DNA of 55,362 nucleotides from Symsagittifera roscoffensis (taxonomy: Eukaryota; Xenacoelomorpha; Acoela; Convolutidae). Both the position numbers and the translations under genes were made by a program. Positions 34,601-42,267 of this stretch are shown one piece after another. The notes beneath the pieces were generated by a model. That model worked only from the letters and a program-made list of their open reading frames with translations. It did no database searches and was not told the origin of the DNA. Each line of letters opens with the position of its first letter. The stretch's first letter is position 1. The stretch is from positions 1-55,362 of the forward strand of contig NW_026971460.1 in NCBI RefSeq assembly GCF_963678635.1. Reading direction: 5' to 3'.

Positions 34601-34626
34601 GACGAAACTGCAAAGGATGCTTTTGA
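16637..34626 (+). CDS. Host gene: coiled-coil / tandem zinc-finger / low-complexity protein (gene-level model)
   Basis: I do not recognise this gene. Consecutive exons with GT-AG borders and matching phases give a chain of about 1,496 residues to a TAG at 33802-33804. N-terminal exons are coiled-coil-like (FEDEKRLLCQQVERVKHEIQ). Exon 6 carries two zinc-binding modules: C-x2-C-x13-C-x2-C-x4-H-x2-C, and a second with Asp in the His position. The rest is low complexity: Gly/Ala/Ser (exon 9), Asp/Met (exon 10), and Gly/Ser/Met/Arg with Cys clusters (exon 14). No signal peptide or membrane segment is evident. The C1/PHD-like Cys pattern is real, but I cannot choose between C1, PHD and another treble fold. 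The low-complexity tail suggests a structural or scaffold protein, which is inference. The first exon is the least certain. Terminal exons 15 and 16 are discussed separately. Confidence 0.75.
17655..18277 (+). repeat. Dispersed repeat, copy 2
   Basis: Direct-orientation partner of 14470-15057, more diverged, inside the first intron of the host gene. Confidence 0.7.
18278..19620. other. Intronic sequence with hairpin and poly-C run
   Basis: It holds a run of 22 C at 19094-19115 and a 17-bp inverted repeat at 19195-19211 / 19229-19245 (ACCAAGTTAAC arms, one mismatch). Otherwise nothing is recognisable. Confidence 0.5.
19621..19662 (+). CDS. Host gene, exon 2
   Basis: Acceptor TTTTTTAG, 14 codons (LQQLHDLDAQLKVQ) and donor CAG|GTTAGC, phase 0 on both sides. 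The heptad-like leucines suit the coiled coil that continues in exon 3. Confidence 0.65.
19848..19954 (+). CDS. Host gene, exon 3
   Basis: Acceptor GTAATAG, donor AACAG|GTTAAG, phase 0 in and 2 out. It encodes a highly charged helix (FEDEKRLLCQQVERVKHEIQ, then QTHAN), coiled-coil-like. Confidence 0.75.
20127..20462 (+). repeat. Left arm of an inverted repeat flanking exons 4-6
   Basis: This matches the reverse complement of about 23410-23960, including the blocks around CTGTCAACAATCTC, GGTTCACCTGA and the TAATCGATTATAA-type palindromes. It lies in intron 3. Confidence 0.75.
21229..21379 (+). CDS. Host gene, exon 4
   Basis: Acceptor TTCTAACAG, donor GAG|GTGGGA, phase 2 in and 0 out. The encoded stretch (SWTYKLDFDALRIVRSTKPV) has a balanced composition and is the least repetitive part of the protein. 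No domain family is recognised. Confidence 0.8.
21552..21645 (+). CDS. Host gene, exon 5
   Basis: Acceptor GTTCAG, donor CCAG|GTAACA, phase 0 in and 1 out. It encodes an acidic helix (VETVLDDVETLESAKDAFVM). Confidence 0.8.
21913..22803 (+). CDS. Host gene, exon 6: tandem zinc-binding modules
   Basis: Acceptor TTTTTCAG, donor CGAG|GTATTC, phase 1 in and 1 out, 891 nt. The first module is CDICGQDFFSGEQSVSCADC followed by RKKMHAVC, a C1/PHD-like C-x2-C-x13-C-x2-C-x4-H-x2-C. The second is CDICKKKLGF...HCCRCKIKLDKKC, the same spacing class but with Asp where His should be, so it may bind a single zinc ion or be structural only. A Glu/Lys-rich helix follows (LEECRKVIEQYKNQYELVVK), then a proline-containing linker. 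Confidence 0.85.
22975..23119 (-). repeat. Arm of the dispersed inverted repeat (partner 1-130)
   Basis: Reverse-complement match to the first 130 bases of the window, located in intron 6. Confidence 0.75.
23410..23960 (-). repeat. Right arm of the inverted repeat flanking exons 4-6
   Basis: Reverse-complement partner of 20127-20462 in intron 6, interrupted by about 160 bp of unrelated sequence (23640-23815) that includes an AT dinucleotide run near 23690. It is rich in the palindrome ATAATCGATTATAA. Confidence 0.7.
24310..24357 (+). repeat. Short tandem repeat
   Basis: About two and a half copies of an 18-bp unit GACTTCTAGCTTCGAAA. Confidence 0.6.
24775..24871 (+). CDS. Host gene, exon 7
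   Basis: Acceptor CTGTAG, donor ATGCC|GTAAGA, phase 1 in and 2 out. It encodes a Met-rich segment (GMGVVMNLPPGVAMDPSMWS). Neighbour phases fit on both sides. Confidence 0.8.
25138..25389 (+). CDS. Host gene, exon 8
   Basis: Acceptor TTTTTCAG, donor GACAG|GTTAGA, phase 2 in and 2 out. It encodes a Ser/Arg/Gln-rich polar region (RPGFQSQTSFQSSRTSNM), probably disordered. Confidence 0.85.
26005..26744 (+). repeat. Pair of direct repeats next to the fold-back element
   Basis: The segments 26005-26084 and 26664-26744 match closely (shared blocks TTACAATGACACCTTTT and GTCCTACTTTTTTGG). The second copy touches the left end of the fold-back element, which may have inserted into it. Confidence 0.6.
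26743..29197. mobile_element. Fold-back element / long palindrome in intron 8
   Basis: The left arm is 26743-27830 and the right arm 27859-29197, with a 28-bp spacer. The arms are close reverse complements at their outer ends (TGGCTTGTTTA / AACAAGCCA), around the block TTGGCGGCGG, around ACGTACAAAACG, and at the centre (GAATTAGTTG / CAACTAATTC). The right arm carries about 375 extra bases (about 28682-29056) absent from the left. No transposase or other protein is encoded. It resembles a fold-back transposon, but I found no convincing target duplication. Confidence 0.75.
29198..30351. other. Rest of intron 8
   Basis: No gene is supported. Short stretches such as CCAGG(A/C)-type sequences recall those after exon 8 (25540-25640) and may be decayed repeat copies. 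Confidence 0.4.
30352..30998 (+). CDS. Host gene, exon 9: Gly/Ala/Ser low-complexity
   Basis: Acceptor GGTTTAG, donor CATGG|GTGCAAG, phase 2 in and 1 out, 647 nt. After about 60 ordinary residues (YGRNYSEVEMSESTIYPREA) the chain becomes repeats of Gly-Gly-Ser-Ala-Ala-Ala and, later, Ala-Met-Ser-Gly-Gly-Ser. The opposite strand has a long Pro-rich frame that is only its shadow. Confidence 0.85.
31088..31415 (+). CDS. Host gene, exon 10: Asp/Met acidic tract
   Basis: Acceptor TTTCAAG, donor TCTAC|GTAAGC, phase 1 in and 2 out. A GATGA-type microsatellite encodes MDDDMDDDDDMDDDDMDDDD, a strongly acidic tract. A Ser/Gly/Lys segment follows (GKFPSITSGKAPMSKYIRQR). Confidence 0.85.
31654..31697 (+). 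CDS. Host gene, exon 11
   Basis: A 44-nt microexon: acceptor CGTTTTAG, donor GAAG|GTGAGA, phase 2 in and 1 out (TYMGPMHNNYAYTGE). Confidence 0.75.
31780..31815 (+). CDS. Host gene, exon 12
   Basis: A 36-nt microexon: acceptor CTTCCCAG, donor GCAG|GTATTC, phase 1 in and 1 out (DRRSNVMSSMLA). Confidence 0.7.
31948..31995 (+). CDS. Host gene, exon 13
   Basis: A 48-nt exon: acceptor GGATTTAG, donor GGAT|GTAAGT, phase 1 in and 1 out (DWRQDSQRQQNFGGSG). An alternative acceptor 17 bp upstream would bring in a stop, which favours this one. Confidence 0.7.
32093..33804 (+). CDS. Host gene, exon 14: Cys clusters and Gly/Ser/Met/Arg repeats
   Basis: Acceptor GGCTTTCAG, phase 1 in. The exon opens with a Cys-rich block (CQNHPNPDCCNSCCYP), then polar Gly/Ser/Arg sequence with a second Cys block (NDCCDNCCGS). 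It then becomes a long repeat of Gly-Ser-Gln-Met-Ser-Gly-Ser-Arg-Met-Thr. The reading frame hits TAG at 33802-33804. A strong donor, AAAAG|GTGAAG, lies at 33820/33821 just beyond the stop and in the right phase for exons 15 and 16. Two weaker phase-1 donors precede the stop (33784/85 and 33793/94). Confidence 0.85.
32461..32555 (+). repeat. 45-bp tandem duplication in exon 14
   Basis: Two exact copies of a unit beginning GGTAGCTCAATGGGTCAGAG. It encodes Gly/Ser/Met/Asp repeats and keeps frame. Confidence 0.8.
33090..33590 (+). repeat. 120-bp minisatellite in exon 14
   Basis: About four near-identical copies of a 120-bp (40-residue) unit, itself made of degenerate Gly-Ser-x-Met-Ser/Thr-Gly-Ser blocks. 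Copies differ by only a few bases, which points to recent expansion or homogenisation. The unit is a multiple of three, so length changes keep the frame. Confidence 0.9.
33932..34626 (+). CDS. Host gene, exon 15: alternative terminal exon
   Basis: Acceptor CCTTATTAG, phase 1 in, then 231 codons to TGA at 34624-34626. It encodes Cys/Arg-rich motifs (SRCYCSPRRRSPRRRNTR, then QCYCNRNKPK), a polar Gln/Ser region, and a helical segment with spaced Cys (LLDMQINICYNVCRSVLGEV). It ends CRRNCKGCF. AATAAA at 34716-34721 suits a 3' end. It can follow exon 14 only from a donor before the TAG, or by readthrough. Confidence 0.75.
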
Positions 34627-34715
34627 ATCCAATAGAATGAAGTTAACTCAATAATTCTGATAAAAAGACACAATAACAGGCTAAAAAACTTCAAGAATAT
34701 TAATATTTTTAAACT

Positions 34716-34721
34716 AATAAA
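34716..34721 (+). terminator. Poly(A) signal after exon 15
   Basis: AATAAA about 90 bases after the TGA. Confidence 0.6.
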
Positions 34722-35102
34722 ATATAATTAAATAGCTGCTATACACGTGTTTTCCACTTAAGTTGAACTAATTGTACTAACTAGTTCACATTGAGTGGCG
34801 CAAAAATCTGATCTCGGTTCTTTTTTTCTTCATCTGATCTGTCAATCACTTTGAATTCTTGAGGCTTCTAAAGCATTCATTCTATCTTTTATTGGGTAGA
34901 TTGTTTGGTCTGGCCTTAATAGTTCCATTATCTTATGTAATCCTTATTACTCAATTGATGATGAAGTTGAAAAAAAAACTCTTAAAATCAAGTAAATGAA
35001 ACTTGAAAAGCCGAGGATTCAATTGTTGAATTTGTTAAGGTTGGACTAAATTTATCTAGGATAGTCTTTCTCTGGGCTGCTTCCGATTTTATTGCATCCA
35101 AC

Positions 35103-35363
35103 CAGTAGCGTATTTGGATTTAGGGGGGGGGGGGGGGGGGAGGCGGACGCCTTCTCTCCTCAAGGATTCGACCCCCTGCCGACCCAAAGGAGATATCCAT
35201 TGTTGGCTGATAAAAACGCAAATTTTGTCAAATAAGGGTTTTTATAGTGATTTGGGAGACTCAGAAAATCAATTTTGTCGACCTAAAAAAAGCTCGACAA
35301 AATTTTCAAAATTTTTTTCGCAAATCCGCCTCCCCCCTCGAGAAATTCCTAGATCCGCGCCTG
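35103..35363 (-). mobile_element. hAT-type miniature element, shortened copy
   Basis: The termini match the element at 35400-35802 in reverse orientation. The target duplication CATCCAAC (35095-35102 and 35364-35371) is perfect. At 261 bp it lacks the middle of the longer copy. An 18-G run lies at 35123-35140. Confidence 0.85.
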
Positions 35364-35399
35364 CATCCAACAGTCTAATAACAGAATTTTACCTATTTG

Positions 35400-35802
35400 C
35401 AGGGGCGGATCAAGGATTTCCTCGAGGGGCGGCAAAAATTTTTTAAATTTTTGTCGACCAAAGTGATTTTCCGAGCACTTTAAACATTTAAAGCCTTATC
35501 TTGACGAAAATTTCTGCGCCGCAGTCAAATTTTTGAAAAAAAAAACAGGCAAAAAAGGCGTTTTCAAGCTCTTTTTGAAAAATTTTGACAAAAATTTGCG
35601 TTTTTTCGGCGCGCACTCTCCTTCAAAATTAGTATGTATTGGCGCCAAAGGCGCTTTTAGAAAAATTTTAAGGTGGTCGGCCGAAAAGGGATGTCGTAAG
35701 CTAATACCAAAGGAGTGACCCTTTGCTTGGTGCGTGGGTCGAATCCCGGAACATGAATGCGTTCGCCTCCCCCCCCCCCCCCCCGACCTAAATCCGCCCC
35801 TG
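35400..35802 (+). mobile_element. hAT-type miniature element, full copy
   Basis: CAGGGGCGGATCAAGGATTT at the left and TAAATCCGCCCCTG at the right end, 403 bp, perfect 8-bp target duplication CCTATTTG (35392-35399 and 35803-35810). This is the reference copy for the interrupted element at 3275-12619. Confidence 0.92.
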
Positions 35803-35945
35803 CCTATTTGCAGGAGAATTTTAATCTACGGACTTTACAATTTAGAGGGAAATTTAAAATGGAAACAACCTAAATGCTTCCCAGACAATCTCATAAAAAT
35901 CAAATATTATAAAGCCGCCGTGAACTCTTTTTTTAACCATTTTAG

Positions 35946-36085
35946 GTTGCGGGAGAGGAGGAGGCGGTGGACTAGGCGGTTGTCACGGGGGCTACCCAAC
36001 CTACAGTCCCCAGACATTCTGTCCCCCCTACACCCAGTGTGGTTTTGGGGGAGGGGGAGGGGGATGTCATGGAGGCCGCTGCTAA
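35946..36085 (+). CDS. Host gene, exon 16: second terminal exon (Gly/Cys-rich)
   Basis: Acceptor CATTTTAG, phase 1 in, then 45 codons and TAA (36083-36085). It reads CGRGGGGGLGGCHGGYPTYS followed by FCPPYTQCGF and a final CHGGRC. The phase is the same as exon 15, so it could be an alternative 3' exon after exon 14. It could also end another transcript. AATAAA sequences at about 36197 and 36233 follow. Confidence 0.6.
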
Positions 36086-36299
36086 CAGTCTGCCAAGTTC
36101 AATCACTCTCCATCAGCTTCAGTCCACATGCAAACCACAGCGAAGGAAAAAAACTATAAAAAAACGGAAAAAGTTATACGACAGAAACAACCGCAAAATA
36201 AAACTTTTTATCTTGTCTTTCTACTCAATTGCAAATAAAGTAGCAATTTTTTTACGCCATTTTAAACAAATTTTAGCTAAAAAAACAATTAGTTGAATT

Positions 36300-37479
36300 C
36301 TGCCACACATTTAATAATAGAAAATACCCGCTTTCCGTTGTGAAGAAACAGATGAGACTTTTTGTCGATAGAAGGGCTCGTTTGTGTTTTTTTTCCTCTA
36401 ACGAGAGTGGAACGCCCTGGTTGAATTCTCATCGAAAATTAGAGATAAAAATTGGACAAAAAACGATCGCCATTGATGTTCCAACAGTAGCAAATATTTT
36501 TTGATGTTTTGTCGCTGATGGCTAATTTTTAGCGATAAAGCTGCAAAAAACAACCTATCAAAAAGAGCCAAAAACATGAACTGGCTCGATCCCCCGACCT
36601 ATAGCTTAATAAGCATATTTGCTATTTCTGCGACACGGTCTTTTAGCATCCAATAGGGCTTATAAATTCACACTCTCATTGGAATGAGTTAAAATTTCCA
36701 GCGAGCACTGGATCAGTAAAACAGCGATCACTGGGATACTACAGAAAAAGCGATAATTAGCGGTGGGAACTCAACCCGAGCGCTCAATGAAGGCTACAGC
36801 TACAAACTCACAGATGTTGTCCTGTCACAATAAGGTCAACAAAACGAGTTTTCCAGTAATCTTTTCAAAAAAAAACATGGCCATGGCCCGGTGGCGTACT
36901 CAATGAAATAACGGTTCAATTTCTCATTGTTTTAGAGATGGAAGAAACCAAATAGATATTATCTATGTTGAATCAACAAATAGTTCTGAAAACGAACTGT
37001 TTTTCAAAAATTGTATTGGAAGGGCAATGAGGTTTGCAGTCCATAAAAAATTTATTTACTATCCATTCACTTATAGTAAATCGAAGTGATCAATGTAAGC
37101 GAATGGTCTCTTGTAATTGATATGGAAAACCAAAATCTCCAGCTGTTCCCGGAAATTTTGCTTATGGCAGTATCTCGTGCAAGGACCTATTTTTGAATGT
37201 TGAAGCAAACACTCCTTTCAATTCTCTTCTCTAACAAAACTGCTAGTGATAGGGCAAAAACCCTAATAATGAGCCTTTCTTTCAGCTTTTTGAAACAATT
37301 TTTGAAAATATCAAAACACAAAATTTTTTTTTAAAAATGTTGAAGAAAAAGAAGTACTTCTTGTGGATTGTTTTCAAATCTCCACCCACACGCTATGCCA
37401 AGTACATAAGTATGCTTTAAGCGACTAGAAGCGTATTATTAACTCCAAATAATTTCCCTCAATGCAGTTTGGAAAGATA
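36300..37479. other. Non-coding stretch between host gene and Ty3/gypsy region
   Basis: No gene or RNA was recognised. Confidence 0.4.
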
Positions 37480-38035
37480 AGGAGAGGACCAAATAACTTT
37501 TTACGAGTAAATAGCACGAAATATCTCGCGCGTTCATTGTCCCAAATAAATCAAACTGGCAATTTTGAAACCCCGATAACTTTTCAAAAAATAATCAGAA
37601 ACAGTTACTTTTAAACTTGAGCTGAGGACGTCATTACTTTTCAGATGTTACACTTTTGACCAAACAGTCGAATTTGGCCTGAAGAAAAAAAAACACTCCG
37701 AGAACAAATTTCTGTAATTTCCTTTGAAAATCGAAACGTCAATAAAAAATTATTAAACAGTTTGAATTTTGACGTTTTTTGGAGCTCATTGCAATTTGGA
37801 TAGATTCAGAGTGGATCAAGTAGTCGTTTACGCGTAATTAGCGCGAAATAACTCACGCGTTAAATGGCTCATATAAATTAAGTTGGTAATTTTCAAAATC
37901 CGATAATTTTCGAAAAAAGAGTGCTTATAAACTTGAGCTGAGGACGTCATTATTTTTTAGATGGTACAAAAAAGTTTGCCCAAAAAAGGCTAGTTAAAAA
38001 GTCGAAGATGGCCTGGAGAAAAAATACTCCGATGT
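37480..38035 (+). repeat. Duplicated segment, period about 335 bp
   Basis: The segments 37480-37700 and 37815-38035 share blocks in the same order: GCGCGAAATA/GCACGAAATA, AACTTGAGCTGAGGACGTCATTA and GGCCTG-GAGAAAAAA. The copies are diverged. They could be an old tandem duplication or the edge of the following element. Confidence 0.6.
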
Positions 38036-38284
38036 GCCATTCTGCCAGACTGGCACAGCGCAACCTTCCGACGCAACACAGAAATAGAAGTAGAGTTGTG
38101 GTTGTGTTCGCATGTAAACGAAAGCTGATCAAATGTCGTTTAACTGATGGCCTAAAATTAGTAACTTTTTACTTAGCCCTAAACAGACCAGAAAATCAAC
38201 TGGCAAGGTCGAGACGGTGAAAAACGAGTAGAATTAGTGTAACTGACGCCTGCCAGTCGTTAATAGATACTTTTTCTACGCTCC

Positions 38285-38307
38285 NNNNNNNNNNNNNNNN
38301 NNNNNNN
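38285..38307. other. Assembly gap
   Basis: A run of 23 N. Its real length is unknown, and it may hide part of the element, including the 5' LTR. Confidence 0.99.
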
Positions 38308-41300
38308 GAGTGTCCGTGCAATGTGACATTCGACCAGAATTGCCAAAATGCAATTTATGCAGGATTCAAATTTTGAGCAGTAAGCCTTCCGAGTTGATGA
38401 TTTCGAAGGATTAGCGACGTTATTGGAACGTTTAGCCAAACGGTGAGGGCTAGAATATTCTAGTATTTTAAATTTTCAAAAGTTCGAATGGTGACGTCAC
38501 ATTTCTGAGAAATGCTGAAACGGCCATTTTAACAAAAAGCGAGTGAAAAACAGAACAACTTTTATCTGCGATTGCGAACAGTACGAAAATCGAGATTGGA
38601 GAACGACAACGAACTACAGAATAGCAGAGAACTTTCCGAGTTGCAACTATTGTGCTGCTACAATAGTTGCAAGGCCGTTGTCAACAACGGTGAAGGGTGA
38701 GAACCAGCCTTCCGGATTAGCAAGAAATCAAGAGTAAGGAGCTTGATTCAGCGGATTCAAGAATCCGGAAGGGTCTCGGGACGGAAACTTTTATTAACTC
38801 ACATAAACTTTTAGCATCCTGTCATGTCCTGACTTGAATTTAACTGATATTTTGATTAGTTTTGACAAGGATGAGGTGCTAGGAGTTGGGGGAAAGGGTT
38901 GATCCATCTTCGATGGAGATGATGATTTTTATCTACTGAACAAAAACAATAGTAATATGATAAGTAGTAGCCCTGTTTTTAGGAGTGACCTCGTGGTCTG
39001 GGGATACTGAGACCCAGCCATGAGCTCACTAATTTTGCATGTAATTCAGTTAATTTGAGCGTTCTGGTCGAAGCCGGAGAGCAGTAACGTTTTTGTCGAC
39101 CCGATGTAAGAAAGACCACCGAAAAGTACTGGCTTGGTAGAGACGGTGAAAAACATGCAAAGCTCTGTTTAGACGCTAGCCAGTCGTCTTAAGACTTAGT
39201 TTTGTTATCCGTCGATATGTATCTTCCGGGCGAATGTTACATGTATGTTTTTATGGCGCTCCTGGGTGTTATTCTTTTTTAACATCATGACCGGCAGAAC
39301 CGTTAACGAGCACTCCGCGCCGAGCGGATGCTCACATTAACGCCCTTAATAGGCCTAAACCGCCGGGGCGGAAGGGTAGTTCGGAACGCGGAGGCCTTCC
39401 GAATTGCCGTGAATAGTTTTTTAACCTAGTTAAGACCGAAAATTCACGAACCAGGAAGGGTGGGGTGATCGGCCGTCTCCTCATCCCCTGAGTGGTTTGT
39501 GACCAAAAACACTTAAAGATATAAGTAAAACCAAACAAAAAATAGTATAGTACCCAAGAAAAACAAAAAACATAAAAAATAACCGAAAAAACCAAAAACA
39601 GTAAAAAAGTAAAAAATCAGTAGAAATCATCCCCCCAGACAGGATGTGATTCAACCCCCCCGTTTGTTGTTGATAGATATATTGTTATTACAGGCATTTA
39701 TATCAGTCAGGATTGTTACGATCAGTTTTGTAGCCCGTTTGTGAGGCTTGTACTGTAGGGTTATTTGAGCATTTAAGCACGTTAATGATAAATTGCGCCC
39801 AATCCGGAAGGGTCAGCTGATTTGCGCTCAATTCGGAAGGGTCCGGGGTGAAGACCGATCCGGCAAGCAGTACAAGGAGCAACAAGAAGGGGCTCAACGA
39901 CAACAACAATCGACTGTTGGGTATCGTTAACAAGTTTTGTATCCCTTTTGGTACAAAAAGTAAGATAGTAATCTGTGGGGGGCTCGACAGTGCTGCACTG
40001 TAGTGACCCTTCACCGAACTGCGAATATCCGAGTTAAGCACCTTAATTCGGATAGTAAACAAACCCGGAGGGGTATAGTATTACTAATATTATTATTTAT
40101 ATAGCCTATATTAATAGTCGTATATCGTTTTTCAGTGAAAAACAACGAAAACAGACCGGTTTTTAGGGTCAAAATAGCGATATTTTGATCCCCCCACAAG
40201 TCGCGATTTTTGAGATATCGATATTTTTTGAAACGGAAAAAAGCGCTAAGTTAGTGTGTTACATCGTAACTGCACTACTGTAATAAGTAGAACCGGTTAA
40301 CTTTAGTTCGGAAGTGGTTGGAACTAGTTTGGTACCAAAAACCAAATTTTCCCAATTTTTGATAGTAAGAAACACTATAAAATCAGAAAATTTTTTGAAA
40401 TCTTTGAGTTAGGACAGTAAAAATAGTTGTTCGGACAACGTCCACTAGTGAATCTACGAGTTTTAAAACCCGCTACCCGAAAGCCTTCCGGGTTGCAGAG
40501 AAATCGAATATAACGTGTTTGATTTGGTGGATTCATCAATCCGGAGGGGTCCAGGTAGCATAGTTTTTCGCAAATTTTTTTTACAAAAGCGTTTTAGATC
40601 GGGTCTTTTGCATTGAACTAGAAGAGTATAGGCCTTGTGAGCTCAGATCAATAATTTTTAGGTCGAAAGGACCAGATTTGCGGAAAAAGTTAGGCGGAAC
40701 CTATAAGAGAGAAAATTTTTGAATTTGGAAAAAAGACGTTTTGGTTAATAACTTTGGAACTACAGAGCATATCGAGTCAATCTTGGTACCATTAGATCAG
40801 AAATTAGCTGAAATTACTAGTAGGAAAGAGAATTACTCGAAAAAGCGAGCGAGAAAATTTTTTGAGATTGTTTTTAGCAAATTACACAAATCCGGAGGGG
40901 TACACCCTTCACGTTTTATAAATTTTTCTGAAAAACCCTTATACCCCTACCAAAAGTTGATAGCGATTGAACTAAGTAACTTAGGACAGTTCTAGACAAA
41001 AAGGGAGGGCTGAAGGCACAAGACAACCATAATAGAGTCGAAGTTAGGCAAGTGATAAGACCCTTCACCGTTAGTGTGAATTGTCAAATAAGTGCCTTAA
41101 CTTCAATCCGGAGGGGTCTAGGAAAGGACCCTATACCCTTCCCAGTTAATTCAAACAGCATAAAAGCAACGCAGAACAAATCCGGAGGGGTATAAGCTGA
41201 AATTAAGAAAACTACAAAAAGCTACTTTGACAGAGCTAAGGGCTCCCAATCCGGAGGGGTCGAAATTTTTCAAAGTCAGAGGGGTCCGAATCCGGAGGGG

Positions 41301-42267
41301 TCTCTCTTCCACAAAACCGGAGGGGTCCGAATCCGGAAGGGTCTTATAGTTGCTAATTCGGAGGGGTTCAAATCCGGAGGGGTCTACTATTAACTAACTA
41401 GGAGGGGTGCCAATCCGGAGGGGTACCAATCCGGAGGGGTCCAAATTCTGACAGTCCGGAAGGGTCCTATTTGTACCAATCCGGAGGGGTATTATTTTAT
41501 TAAGGACTTAGGTAAACGAAAGAAAGACTAAAAAGCGAGAGGTATTAGGTTATTAATACACAGGCTAGGTATCAGTGACTGCACTGGTAACTTGCCTCTC
41601 AAAAAGAACCAGACTAATACAAAACAGGTCCGAACTCGGATATTCGCGACACTAAGTCTAAATTAAAAAGAGCGTGACTCATTGGTGTGGATTGAAACAT
41701 AATACGTTTTTGGGAAAAGTGACTGCCCTGAGGATTTTAGTAGGTCTAGCTCGGGCAGTCCGAAGGCAGATAGGTAACACAATACTCGGTGGGTGCAATA
41801 GACGCCCACTTGAGAAAATAACTGCCTTCAAAGTTTTGTCTGTTTGGTGCAGCACCAAGCAGGGAAAGCTTTTTCTTTAAAAGACAGGTTCGACTATTGT
41901 ACTGCGACCAACTAAGAGTACAAGACACATACGTTTTTTTATATATACATTCATATTGTGTCAATATATATTTTTTGTTTTTGATTTTAAATCAACCTAA
42001 ACTGTGCTTGATTGGGTAGTGACTACACTATCTTTTAAATTGACTAATAACATCATATTGTGCTAGTAACCAGATCTTTGAACCGATAATCGGCTAGTGT
42101 GAATAAATTTTATACAAACTGTACTCTGACAACATACAGGGATTCGTGGTCACTATTTAATAGAATCTGGTGAAATTTATTGTGTTGTGTCATTATTATT
42201 GTTAATAAAACTATAAGGTCTCTAGCAATTGAGTCAAGAGTAGGCATAGGAAAGTGACAAATAAAGA
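38308..42267 (+). repeat. Leader with dispersed AATCCGGAGGGGTC motif array
   Basis: No coding sequence is supported. At least 19 copies of a motif close to AATCCGGAGGGGTC (or GAAGGGT) occur from 38762 to 41490. About 14 of them fall in the last 400 bp (41105-41490), all on the plus strand. Reverse-complement versions (CCTTCCGGATT at 38708, CCTTCCGGGTT at 40484) sit upstream of direct copies and can form hairpins. ACCCTTC segments (about 40008, 40899, 41071) could pair with the motif too. The final 770 bp before gag lack it. Confidence 0.85.

Noticed and set aside
41105-41490. CRISPR-like array in the repeat-rich leader
   Set aside because: Repeats are only about 14 bases, spacing is irregular and some copies touch each other. 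The context is a eukaryotic retrotransposon and no cas gene is present.
38308-42267. 5' LTR of the Ty3/gypsy element
   Set aside because: I searched for the TGTTGCATTG start and following words of the probable 3' LTR and found no match upstream of gag. It may be hidden by the gap.
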